Source: Schistosoma haematobium
Lineage: Eukaryota > Platyhelminthes > Trematoda > Strigeidida > Schistosomatidae
DNA: 64,000 bases
Assembly: GCF_000699445.3 (NCBI RefSeq)
Contig: NC_067196.1
Location: 48,339,364 to 48,403,363, forward strand
Direction: 5' to 3'
The position numbers and the translations under genes are program-made. Below are positions 1 through 12,440 of this stretch, piece after piece. Numbering within the stretch: position 1 is the first letter of the stretch; each line of letters begins with the position of its first letter. The notes beneath the pieces are model-generated. The model had not been told where the DNA came from. It did not search any database and saw nothing but the letters and a program-made list of their open reading frames with translations.

Positions 1-1342
1 AACTTTGGTTATTTCTAACATGATATCACACAAAGTCATACCAAATGAATAATCATTAATCGTCATGGTCAGTTTTTTTATCTTACTCTCGAAATACTGT
101 TTCTATAGCTTGACCTCATCTACTTCACGTACCATGAAAATCATGACATACTTTAAGAATTCAGATGTCCTTAATAAAAAAATTATTGAACAAGGTAAAG
201 TTACAAATCACCAAGTAAATGGCATGTCATTTTATTTATCACTTAAACAAGAACATAGTGATAACACAGTGGAAAATCATCTTAGTTACCCGTACACCGA
301 ATATAGTTATATCGTATTACTATTTAAAAAACACTGTGGAACGTCGTTAAATTTTACGGTCATAAAATATACTTATAAACATATTTCTTTTTATCTCATC
401 ACTTAATACGGGTATTAGTAGCAATGCACAAATAATAACTAATGCCTGTTTTAATAATAATAATAATACTGGACAGTAAAATAACTACTATAAATATATA
501 TACCGATCCGTCCAAACTTAGGACGCTATCATTTAATAAAAAAAATCATCCTGCATTCTATTTATCAAATATGATTTATTTATTTATTTGCTACATATAT
601 GAACAGTTAGATGTTTTATGGTATGATTTGATTAAGGTCTTTACTACCATTCATAATGAAAGTGTACCTTTCACTTCATAACCTCAATCTCTCAATATAT
701 TTCCCTCAATTCATGCCCTTTTATTGATTAATGAGGTCGTTTTATATCTCATAAATTAACTATTTAAATATTTCATTTTATACACCTTGTAATTAATGGG
801 GCTTCATATATTTATACATTTAAATTAGTATATAATAACATGTGCACAATACACGCACAATACATGACAGTAAATAAATGATTAATCTTTTATCGAGTTT
901 GACCTTAAATAATAGTTCAGTTATGATGTAGTTTGATATTTGAGTTTAGTAATCAATATAAAAGTACATTTATAAGTAACGTGCAATAAGTACTGATTGA
1001 CAAATAAGATAATGATTATGTAGAAACTATGAGTAGCAAATGTTTTGAAAATCAGTGTTCCTTGTTTCCATGCTACGAATCTGAAGAGGAAATTCTGACT
1101 TAAACGACAATTGTTTTTAAAATAATTTAAACTATTCTTCATTCTTAGTTGACATTTCAGATGAAGTTCAAAAGTTTTTAATTGTAATTTTGAATGGTTG
1201 TTATCCTGATATTGATTAATTTTCAGAAGGCTGTTCATTTCAGCAAAATAACACTCAGGTTATGATGATTCTATTCCACAAAATGTACATATTTGTTTAT
1301 ATTTGTCAGTCAAAAAAGAAATAATTTATTTGTGAGCATACT
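1..1342. other. AT-rich, no gene supported
   Basis: Short open frames at 65-406 and 442-681 lack splice context or domain similarity. Nothing else seen. Confidence 0.5.
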
Positions 1343-1352
1343 GTTTTACATT

Positions 1353-2197
1353 TGAGGAGAAGCATGGGATACAGTGGACAGCTAGGATGCAGTTGGACGA
1401 TCTAGACTTCACAGATGATCTGGCCTTCCTATGGCAATCGCAACAACAAATTCAGGAGAAGACGACCAGTGTAGCAGCAGCAGTAGGTCTCAACATACAC
1501 AAAGGGAAAAGCAAGATTCCTCGATACAACACAGCATACAACAATCCAATCACAATTGACGGAGAAGATTTGGAAGATGTAAAATCCTTTATATATTTGG
1601 ACAGCATCATTGATGAACATGGTGGATCTGATGCAGATGCGAAAGCGCGGATCGGCAAAGCAAGAGCAGAATATTTACAACTGAAGAACATCTGGAACTC
1701 AAAACAACTGTCAACCAACACCAAGGTCAGGAGTTTTAATACAAATGTCAAAACAGTTCCACTGTATGGGGCAGAAACCTGGAGAACTACGAAAGCCATC
1801 ATCCAGAAGATACAAGGATTTATTAACAGTTGTCTACGCAAAATACTTCAGATCCGTTGGCCGGACACTGTTAGCAACAACCAACTGTGGGAAAGAACAA
1901 ACCAGATCCCAGTGGAGGAAGAAATCAGGAAGAAGTGCTGGAAGTGGATAGGACACATATTGAGGAAAGCACCGAACTGCGTCACAAAACAAGCGCCCAA
2001 ACGGAATCCTCAAGGCTAAAGGAGAAGTGGAACACCAAAGAACACATTACGTCGATAAATGGAGACAGACATGAGAAAAATGAACGAAAAATTGTGCAGA
2101 AGTGGAGAGGAAGGCCCAGGACAGAGTGGGTTGGAGAATGGTGGTCGTCGGCCTATGCTTCATTAGGAGTAACAGGCATAGGTAAGTAAGTAATTAA
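1353..2197 (+). mobile_element. RTE-clade LINE family A, 5'-truncated copy 1
   Basis: 845 bp flanked by an exact 10-bp direct repeat (gttttacatt at 1343-1352 and 2198-2207). It encodes the end of a reverse transcriptase polyprotein (1387-2019: [22 protein letters not shown], and the C-terminal [11 protein letters not shown] typical of RTE-like LINEs), then shifts frame at about 1.95-2.02 kb and continues (KNERKIVQKWRGRP). The 3' end is the short repeat GTAAGTAAG. It lacks endonuclease and the RT catalytic core, so it is dead on arrival. Confidence 0.88.
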
Positions 2198-2207
2198 GTT
2201 TTACATT

Positions 2208-4982
2208 AATAATAATTAAGGCCAGGCTGTTAGATAAATTGGTGAACACAGCTGTTCCTAAATGACCATAATGTAAGCATTAATGAGACGAGTAGAAAGA
2301 CACAATAAGAAAATATGATTTCTAAAAAATCGCATTGGAGAAAAGTCATTTGAAGGAAGTAATCATAAAAATTCACTTACGGATAATGGCGTTTTTTCAT
2401 GATAAAGGTGAAGTATGAAGCTGATTTTAATATTAGTGGATAAATATGGAATCATTCAAAAACCTTGCTGAAGCAGAAATATTTCATAGACAAAAGGAGA
2501 AAAAGAACGACGGAGTAATATCAATGATTGAAGTGTTGATAAAAAATATTTTCTTTAAAAAGCAATTTACGTGAAATAAATACAGGTACTGGAATTGGTT
2601 AGCTAGCTTACTAATTGCGATAAATTAGTAGTATGATACATATTAGAGTTTTTTCTATCAATTACAATTACCGTATTTCATAAAATGTTTTCCTTTTGAT
2701 GTAAGTCATTGTTAACATTACCTAATGTGTAGGTACTTCAAAAATTACACGTGTTTCTTAGTTAGTTATGATAAAAACTGGGTGAAATAGATTTCGATGA
2801 GAAGATTAAATTAATGGTCCAAAAGATCCGTAAACTAATGATACAGAAATAATATAGTCCATTACTTAAAAATTACCCTTCGCGTAAGGTAGTTATTATA
2901 TTAACATTTTTATATTTGTATCTACAGCCGAAAAATGATTTTCACATTTGATGGTTTTGATCACAAACTGATATCAAATAAATAATCATTTAATATGGAG
3001 GATTGTTGTGGGGATAGTCTCTCTCTAACTTAAGGTTTATCAACAATAAACCTCCAAAACGTCATTGAACATTTAACAAAAGACTATTAGATTCTCTTAT
3101 AGACTTATTATCTGTAGCCCTCTAAGTTGGGATTAGATTTTTTTTAATGGGAGAATTTATGAATTTGTATTCATTAATGATTTTGTTTCGAACTAAAAAA
3201 TGAAACAGTTTTGATTACAGGGCCTTGCTCATCTAAGTAGCCACAATTAGTTTTCAGAAAGTATGATTTGACGTAAATTGTTCTCGAGAATCATAGATAG
3301 TTATCATAACCCTGAAGTTCACGTTTTCTCAATGAAAGGCTGTGTAAACTTTACCTTTGAGTACCAAATTAATTCCAAGTAAATAGATTGAGGATTACAA
3401 AGAATTTGAATTTAGTGTTGTAGAGTTGTTTGATATTATTCACAGAGAACCTAGTTAAATTTAAAAGACACTTAATAACTCTTTGATGTTATTTAATTAA
3501 ATGAAATCTTTTGTATTAACTGACCATTTTCATAACCGTTTACAAACCTAGTGTTAAAAAATAAGCATCATGGGTTTTTACACTTGGTAGACTACACCTG
3601 AAATACTGATCCAAGCTTTAACGTTATGGAAGAAACAGTCATATATAAAATAAATGAAGAGAGAGACAGAGAGAATGGATAGTTTATTTTGTAAATGATA
3701 GTTACCCGTATCTTCAGAATATCAGAATATACTGGTTAAAAATTAACTGAGCAATTATTATAAACAAAGCATGAAACATGTTAAGATCCAACATGAATCT
3801 GAGGTTTATGGATATATCTAGCGAGAAAAAAGCGGAAAAAATTATCATGACTAACTCAATAAATAATATACGTCATATTGAGAATAAAGATATGAAGTTA
3901 GCTGACATTTCGGCTACTAGTTAAGTGTTAATGAAACTTTGTACTTTTAGCATATGAGTTGTTAGAATGGTCAGTTACAGTTTAAAGTTCATTTGTGAGT
4001 GACAGTAAGAAGACAATCTCATACTACTTTTACAGTGTTATTTTAAAACAATAAGCAACATAAATAAATCAATTATATATGGATGGATACGGTATAGTTT
4101 TACATCTTCTTGTTTCTCAGATACAGTTGGGTCGCATTTATTAACCAGCACATCTAAATATGAGAGAATTGAGTGAGCAGCTAACAAAGTGTTAAATCCT
4201 ATTCAACAACCATTTTTCAACTGCTAATTCAAGAGGTTTACTCGAACGACCAAGAAAAACCTTTATGCTTATTGCATTTACATAGTAGCTCTAATGAAAT
4301 GACAAATTCTCAATTACTGTGAGAAATTAAATCAAGTTTGGAGGTTTGAACTGTATTAGAAGGCTTGTTTTATTCAGCTAGTAAAAGATATGTATGAACG
4401 AGTTCTTAGAAATAAGCATATAGATATTCTAAGTTTGTATAACAAGCGCATTATTCAACTGACTGCAATATTTTCACTTCCCCATTGCAAGGTGGAGTTG
4501 GATTTATTGATTAGACTATTTAATAAAATTGTTTGACAATGAAAGTAATAAGGATTACATTCCAATTCTCTAAGATCATAATTTGTAGATTTTATTAACT
4601 ATGTTTAAAGGTTTTCACAAAGCCCCAATGTGGCTTCATAAAAGCACGTACAATTTGCATAAACTATTCAGCTTTGGTACCTTTAGAGAACTGCTCAACG
4701 TTTTTTTCAAGAATAATTTTGTTAGTACCAGATTTCTGGGGAAAAGGTTTTACTTAGGATGAATACAGAAACTTATTTAATCACTCTAGCTGATATATTT
4801 CCTTTGTAATAACATGCGATGTTTATACATTTCTTAGTACACGCTCTAAAAAGTATCATATTTTCTCAGCACTCAGAGTTTCAATGATAATCTTAAATCA
4901 GTCTTCTTCTATTTCTTAAATTTGCAACAAAAAATGAAATAATTGGAAAACCGACTAATTCACAACTTTGAGTGTTTCAACT
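2208..4982. other. AT-rich, no gene supported
   Basis: No open frame over about 60 codons on either strand and no internal repeat to other parts of the window. Nothing seen. Confidence 0.6.
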
Positions 4983-4994
4983 AAAAGCAGTCCT

Positions 4995-5167
4995 GAGATG
5001 GTGGAGAAGGTTTGTAGCTCAGGTAGATGATTTTGATGGAGTTTTGTTCTCTGAGCTGGATGGTTTGGTCGTAGAGCTTTCATTGTTCTTCTGAACGACA
5101 TCATCAGCACAAACTTCGGATAGAAGTCTATCTATCTACCATCCAGCTCAGAGAGCAAAACTCCATC
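4995..5167. repeat. Foldback element, copy 1
   Basis: 173 bp whose ends are inverted repeats (GGAGTTTTGTTCTCTGAG near 5040-5056 against its complement near 5146-5163), with a centre containing gacatcatcagcacaaactt. It is flanked by a 12-bp direct repeat with one mismatch (aaaaRcagtcct at 4983-4994 and 5168-5179). No coding capacity. The left arm is about 70 bp and the right arm is shorter. Confidence 0.75.
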
Positions 5168-5179
5168 AAAAACAGTCCT

Positions 5180-7384
5180 AAAATCATTGAGGAAATTATT
5201 TTAAAGAAAATAAAGTTGTGCTCTGAGTTCATATAATCAATATGAATGATCTACTCAGAAAAATCGATAACTTTTTCTTTTAAATATATTTGTAAAAAAA
5301 AACAAATTATCAAAATAATAGTGCTCCACTATATCTTTATAATATTTTTAACAAACATGATATCTATGACATAAAAATAAACAGTTCTCTGTTGATGATA
5401 ACAACGGTCTTTAAGCCTTATTACTCAGCCAACGAAAAAATAGGTCTACAGTCACTTATTTTTTAGACAATCCTCAAAATATATAGAGCAGCTCTTCAGT
5501 ATTGGATAAATATATATCTTTATCCGATCGATTTCAAGTGTCGATAATAAATTCCCAGATTGTTCAAGATTAGTTTCCACCACATGCTTACATAAACTGA
5601 TGAACCATTAAAAGCCTGGAAAGATTGGATAACTGTTCCATCCTAGTTTTAGATTCATCGAAGCACATGGACGTTTACATCAAAGATTGAATTTAAATGC
5701 TTCAGTATTATCGGCACGAAAATGAATAGGTTCCTATAAAGAAAGTAAACTTTTATATTTATAACAGATTAATTTATTTGAAAATAAGGAAGATTTATTC
5801 ATACTATCTTGTCAATACAATCAAGAAAGGAAATAAAAAAAACACGAATAATAAATAAGTGAATAAACACAAGCAAATTGTTTACTTTATATGACAAATT
5901 ATGTTTTCTATGAAACAAAATAAGCAAACATTGAATTAGGGGAATAAGAAATCAATTCTGTACGGTTATTTCGTTTACATGTTTTAAATTATTTGAGATG
6001 ATTACCAAATAAGATATTGATTTATCGATTTATTTACACAGGCCAAAACTCAAAGTAAATGATCAGAAAACAAATAGAATAATATTCAAAGGATAGAATT
6101 GATTTATCAAACTTGATAATTATGATCAATTAACACAAAACATAAGATAAATTACCTATAACTTATTGAAATTTGAAAGACAGGAAGCAGTCTTATTGTT
6201 TACATATCAGTTATAGATGAATTTTCTCATCTTACCAGTAATTTAGCATGAATAATGTGTAAAATCACAGTTGATATGACCAGATATTGCATAGTAACCA
6301 ATATCGTTAGTAACAGATAAATTTTGTTAATCAATATTTGTTACATGCTCATTGAGCTACAGGATTTCATGTTGAATGATATTCAGCCGAAAGTTGGATG
6401 TTTAGGGAAGTTCGATAAGAGGCAATCATAAACCGGGATAGCTAGATAAACAATTGCTAAACGAAATCAGATGATTACTTGATTTGTTGATTTTCCGTTG
6501 ACTATTGGATCACCGTTGTTTTTTCGAGATCATCACTCAACCGCCGAATAAATCACAAGATCCTATACAAATCCGATTATAAACCTCTATACTCTTATTT
6601 TTAATTCAGTATGAAAGTACCTTAGCTATGCCTAAATTTTTCATACTGAGAATAAAATTATTAGGCCATTGAACTAGAGTAGAGAAGTCTACATTTTAAG
6701 CTTCAATTACTTTATATTATTACTCAGCTATATCCCATTGTCATCGATGATGGCTGTCTTATTCAGGAACGTGAATACATTTCACTTATTGCAGCTTCTG
6801 GCTCCGAAGTAGACAGTAACGGGCATATAATCATTTTCATTCAGATCAAAGCTCGAGCAAACAGCTTCATACGTAGTAAGCCTTTATCATATACTAGTGT
6901 CAGGTGAAAAACCATTCAAAATAATCATAAACTAACACGTTTATTGACTGAAATAAAGTTTTCCAAGATATATGTATACACTGTAACAAATTTTCTAGTT
7001 TGCGACATTAATTTAAAAATAATTGGGCTACAAACGATTTGATTTCCAGGTAGATTGTATGGTAAGATTCGACACATTTAATTACTGCTTTTCAGAATAT
7101 TATTTTCCAAACATAACAGTGAGATTGTTTAATATACAGTCAGCTAACTGAACGCATGAAGCCATTCATGATATATCTGCCAACAAACTACAGGTTCGAG
7201 GTATTACGATATTTAGAATATAAGTAATATAGTAAAAAACCCTAAAGTTATCAAACAGAAATATAAAGTCAGTTAGGATTATTTTTATTAGCTACTGAAT
7301 TATAGCTAGCAAAGCATACATTTAGTCCTAATTGGTACTCGTAATCCAAGTGTACCTGCAGCCTAGTGTTGACATTTTCACTTA
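5180..7384. other. AT-rich, no gene supported
   Basis: No coding signal or repeat match seen. Confidence 0.6.
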
Positions 7385-7448
7385 GATTCGAACCCACCAC
7401 CCGTTGTTTTAAACCCCAGCTTGTTGTTCACTGAGCTACTGATCCATG
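7385..7448 (-). repeat. tRNA-like (Pol III box) repeat fragment
   Basis: On the minus strand: GGATCAGTAGCTCAGTGAAC (A-box-like) and about 45 bases on GGGTTCGAATC (a perfect B-box). The stems do not pair, so it is not a working tRNA; a SINE head or tRNA-derived repeat is more likely. It abuts the (TAAA)n tail of R1. Confidence 0.4.
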
Positions 7449-7955
7449 GGTTATTTATTTATTTATTTATTTATTTATTTTAACACATAGACAGTGGTAC
7501 AAGGAGGCACCAAATACATATGCTTCACACAAATCTCATTCGATATATGTGAGGGCTGTGATGCTGCCCGGGTACCCAAACCGAAGCATGTGGTTTCCTT
7601 AGGGGGCCACTCCCCGAGCCTCCGACCTGAAGGTCTGATACGCAAGGCAGTGGAGCATCGTCAGGAGATGCAGTCCCATGAAAGCCGGTGACCAACAATT
7701 GGTTCACATGCCATTTGTTCCCGTAGGATACTGGAGCCCATCTGAACCATTGGTTCGGAATCCGGTTAAAGCGCCGGACATTCGCTTTTCGTCCTCTCAA
7801 TTTCGTAAACAACACCCCCGCCACGAGAAGGCAGTGAGTAGGACTTCCCTGGCAGAGGCTATATAGGCGTGGCCATGTGAGAGCATTTCGAGAGGGAGAG
7901 CGGACTCTCGGCCGTACCAGGGCATTTGGGTGACACATATTTGTTCAACAAGTAT
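7449..7955 (-). mobile_element. Retroposon R1, longest copy
   Basis: On the minus strand a roughly 500-bp GC-richer unit ends in a (TAAA)n tail (the + strand shows (TTTA)n at 7449-7481). The core includes the motif gcccgggtacccaaaccgaag and matches copies at 48.2, 49.6 and 49.9 kb. The head (7750-7955) has TATATAG and is absent from the other copies. A 137-codon open frame across it has no recognisable domain and I do not call it coding. It may be a SINE or the 3' end of a LINE. Confidence 0.65.
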
Positions 7956-9273
7956 GGATCCATTTTATCCGTTGTCGATGTTATGTGCTTAAAATGATGA
8001 CTGAGACTAAGATTAGATGCCAATATCGAACCAATCCACTAAAGATGTACTGAATAATTGTAAACACTAACATTAACCAAAGGAGAACACAAGCCGTTAC
8101 AAATAAGTTAGAACTAGTTTAAATAGTATGACAGAAAAATAACGTTATAGATTCGCATCTCCAAACAAGTAATGAAGAATACAAATGTGAATTATTTCAT
8201 GTTTCTAACACTAAAATTTTTGTAGTGAACGAGAACTCAGGCGGGGAAAATAAATTTGTTGTTTACAGAGTGGCTTCAAAAATATAAAAACCATACATTA
8301 AATATATTATTTGTACATTTTCCTTCCATTATCCTTTACATGCTTCTTGATTGTCCCAATTCTATTATCATTACAATTTCTCTTTGTTTCCATTCCTTTT
8401 CTCTTCAATTCAATCTTTTAAATCTCTTACTAGTAGGCATTTCACTTTCGATTGCTGCCAAATACTATTTATACCTGCCAGTATATGTAGCAAGTACCAT
8501 ACCATAACCTATTATTGGGTCATTTTCATTCTTTTTGTTCGTTATTTTTACTTACGCTAACTTCAACTTCTTATGACCTATTCAATCAAAGCCCTAAAAT
8601 AAATTAGAAAGCTGATAGTTTAAACAACTGTAAAAGGTCAACATGTGGTGTATGCTATTTATGTCGACGGACATAAGTAGTATATAACACCAATCAGAAA
8701 TAAAATGACTGGCAGCAGAAGACTGAGAATATCGAATCGAAAAAAACGGGAAAATAAACAGAGATTAATTGAAATAACAATGAGGGAACGATGCAGTTTT
8801 AGACAATTAATCAAGGGTTTGCAAATGATGTATTAAACGTATGGTTTACACATTTTACGTAAGAACTCTGTAATTTTGTACTTAATAATAAATTGGTTAT
8901 CGCCGTCTGAATTCTCATTCACTACAAATAATGCATTAAATTCAAATATGCGAAAGGTAACTCTTGAATAAAAACAAATTTCTATTCTCTATTTGAAAAT
9001 TTTTCAAAAGACAATCTCAGCTTTCTTTGAAAAGAACTTAATAGTCATGACTGTTCTCTTCACACTCAAAGAAAAGTGGTCATATCAAGATTTTCTTTTT
9101 TTTTAAAAAAAAAAGTCGACAACAAATACTTCACATGAGCTCAGCAAAAAAGTACATAAAATAAAGTTAGGGATACTTTATCACTAAAAAGTGTACATTC
9201 ATGAGTATACATATTCACATATAATCCACCAGTAAAAACACTAATATATGAATAGAAGAAAACCGTCAATCAT

Positions 9274-9278
<5 letters not shown>

Positions 9279-9326
<48 letters not shown>
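9279..9326. repeat. (TA)n microsatellite
   Basis: About 24 uninterrupted TA units. Confidence 0.95.
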
Positions 9327-9329
<3 letters not shown>

Positions 9330-11868
9330 CATGTTAAAGCATGTAGAATGAGATGCGATTGTTTTTTTTGCAAAACAGCTTATCTCGCTGTTTTAAAAAG
9401 AAAAAAATCTACCTACTTTACTAAAGATTCGTCCAAGTAGATTGTGCTTGGTCAATTTAATGAATAGTTTTACCTTTATGAATGTTTCTTTTTCTTTCAA
9501 TGAATTGATATTCTGAATTAGTTGAGAAAGTTTACCTCTTCAATAATTTAATAAAATGTTTATTTTTCTCGGTAAATAGATTCAATTACATTGATTGTAT
9601 GTAAGGCATGACTGATAGTTTGAAAAAAAAGAAAATGTGCTATTAATCTTAAATGATAATTGTATTTTGGCATTGAAAATGGACAATATTTATTTCAGAC
9701 ACATTTATGAAACTTTATTCTTGAAAAAAAGCATTTTTAATTTGAGTATATGTTTGCTTCTCTATCGTTGATAATACCACTTCCAATGGTAAAAAGAAAT
9801 ATTAAATAAATGTAATTTTAGACACTGAAATTTGTGAAGAGAGACAATTTTCACCATCAACTGACGTCTTTTGGAGAACCATTAAAAATGCTAGAAACAC
9901 TACATAGTTGTCTCATCATAGATTAGGAGACTTTAGAAAAATTTCACACACGATCCTGCATGGAATCAACCCTAGGATTCACATGTGGTGAGGACAGTAG
10001 GGATGGTTACTTTATATCACGTTGATTAAGATTATAAATACGTAGCACCCTCATTCGATGCAGTGACCTGAATATGTCATTCATCCAGCAAGAACTGAAA
10101 GTCCGGATTTCGATCTCATTTAGAGCCATATATGAATACTGTCATGAAGATAAAAGTCAAGCCAAACAGCTACCCATATCAGTAAAACAGTCAATGACTT
10201 TATTATACATTGATTATATTATCTTACAGAAAGAGATAAAATAAGTCTAAATTAACAAAACCTATCCGAGTTAATATATGATCCGAATAAAATTTTCTAT
10301 CCGCACTTAATTTTAGTCAATCAGTCGATTACAAGCCCTGAGCTTCGTTTAGAATTGACCAAAAGTTTGAAAGAAATTCACCAACTATAGCCATTTAAGA
10401 ATTGTCAGTTTAGATACATAGTTTCATTTTTTACTACTGGAGATTTATTAATAAAACGAAGTTCTGGAAGTATATTCAAAGTATGATGATTTTACAACAC
10501 ACTTTTAGTTAAAAGGTTAATTTCTTTGTGTCATGATCAGTCATCTAACGGTTAAATTTAACTCTCAAAACCATGTAATTGGGTTATTTTTATACTTCGT
10601 TGACTAATGTTTTCGACCTTTCTAAATCTCCATCAATCATTCTAACATATTACAAAGTAAAGACATTTTCTCAGATAATATTGTTCAAATGAGTAAATGG
10701 AATCTCCAGGGCATACTACCATATCAAGGTAGCAGTTGGTTTGGCTAAAAGATTGATCTATATATATATTATTCAATATTATGGAATTTCTATTCAAAGT
10801 ATTCTTTGATTTATAATCAATAAGTAGAGGCATTCAGTAAAAGCAAATTTCACATATACAGATAGCTGAAAATAGTGAGTATATTGTCATTGAAATTAAC
10901 TATTGACATTGGAATTTCATACAAATCTTTTTGGAATATATCAAGATGTCACATTCAGCATTTAGTTTACCTCAAACTAAGTCCTCCATTATTCTAAACA
11001 AACATTGTAAAGTCTTTGGACATACGTGCTACAGTTTAGAACAGAATTATTTCTTATTTAATCATCCATCTGATGCTAATGAGGGTAGAACATTACTCAA
11101 ATTTAATTTGCTATCCGTAATACTACCACAAATATTGTAATTATCATCAAATCAGAAGGTTCAAATCTAATCTATTGCAGTAACTAGGGTAAAACATGTT
11201 CAGTACTCTTCGACTTCAATAACACACTAACTTATATGAGTTCATGATCAAATTACCTTTAAATAGTACAACACCCTTTATATAGTAACTTTAACAAACC
11301 ATTTGGAATGGCTACCGGTTTAATAAAATAGTAATAGATTAAACAATCACTATTCTAAAATAAGTACCGAATATATTTTCTCTATTACAGTAATGAATAT
11401 CACCATTGTTCACAAAAATTGCTCTGTTAGATAACAAAAACTTAGGGCCATATTTCTTTTGATAAAAAAAAAGTTACTTTCAAACTAATCAAACAGATCA
11501 TCAAACTACATATCTCATTCATAAACAAATCTAATTTTATAAATTATCATTGTTTTTAAAATTATATTGTTAAAAATGATTAAGTCTAAAGGAAAGTACA
11601 ACATTAATCAATGTTGTCTGAAATATTCAATCTATTAATTGAACTTAACACTTCCCCTCCCCCTTTCTGTTTGTTTTACCCACCTATTTTAATCTTGAAA
11701 TGTGTAGGCGTTAGGAATAAATATAAAGGAATTTTATGAATTATGATTCATAATGTAGATTAATTAAACTTTTCATAAAATTCCTTTTTATGATCATATT
11801 CATGACATAGAATTGGTTTTCATAAATTTTAGTGAATATGTTTGCTCATTTTTTTTAGTTAAGTATAC

Positions 11869-11931
11869 AAAAACAAAAAAAACAACAAAAAACAAAAAAA
11901 ACACAACAAAAAACAAAAAAAACGAAAAAAC
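11869..11931. repeat. A-rich simple repeat
   Basis: Runs of A separated by single C (aaaaacaaaaaaaacaac pattern), about 63 bp. A lysine-rich open frame across it is spurious. Confidence 0.9.
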
Positions 11932-12224
11932 AATAGATTTTATAAGTTTATTCACAAACTTTATTCTTTTATATTTACATACTGACTGTCATCTACTTTA
12001 AATGAAATTTTACATTATAAGAAGACTATATTGGAATGAATAGTTTATTAGACTATTTAATAAATCTTCATTGAATAAAGAAATATGATGTACTATTTCA
12101 AGCTGAAAAAAAAGAAGAAGAAAGACATGGACAAAACTAATCATTAAATGACAATGATGTTGACAGAAAATAATGAATGTAATATACATTGTTTTAAAGA
12201 TTTTTTTTGGCTTACTATTGAAAG

Positions 12225-12440
12225 TAAACTTCAGTCAATCAATCAGCTACAATGTAGGACTAGGCATATATATGTGCATGAGTACAATTTGCTATAACTC
12301 ATTAGTACAACAAGATGAACACCAAATTCATAGAAGTAGTTCATTCAGTGGTGGTAATATATAAAAGAAAGATTGCATATACGGACATTGTACACGAAGA
12401 AAGAAATAGCTTGTAGAAAGAAAGATATGAAGAGATTTTA
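12225..12440 (-). mobile_element. RTE family B 3'-untranslated scrap
   Basis: gctacaatgtaggactaggc and agcacaacaagatgaacacc-like sequence match the 3' end of the 54.2-kb and 16.2-kb copies. Non-coding; the short open frame that overlaps it is spurious. Confidence 0.7.

Larger units (their letters stand above)
7960..12224. other. AT-rich, simple repeats only
   Basis: Holds the (TA)n at 9.28 kb, a T-run followed by an A-run at about 9095-9114, and the A-rich tract at 11.87 kb. Hydrophobic or short open frames (8256-8507, 10642-11140) have no splice or domain support. Confidence 0.55.

Noticed and set aside
65..406. 113-codon open frame on the + strand
   Set aside because: Low-complexity AT-rich composition, no domain, no partner exon found in the following 1 kb.
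7385..7448. Functional tRNA gene
   Set aside because: A- and B-box-like motifs are present, but acceptor and T stems do not pair.
7525..7938. 137-codon open frame on the minus strand
   Set aside because: Lies wholly in the R1 retroposon; the other R1 copies do not keep it open, so it is composition-driven.
8256..8507. Hydrophobic 83-codon open frame
   Set aside because: T-rich DNA gives hydrophobic peptides by chance; no start context, splice sites or conservation evidence.
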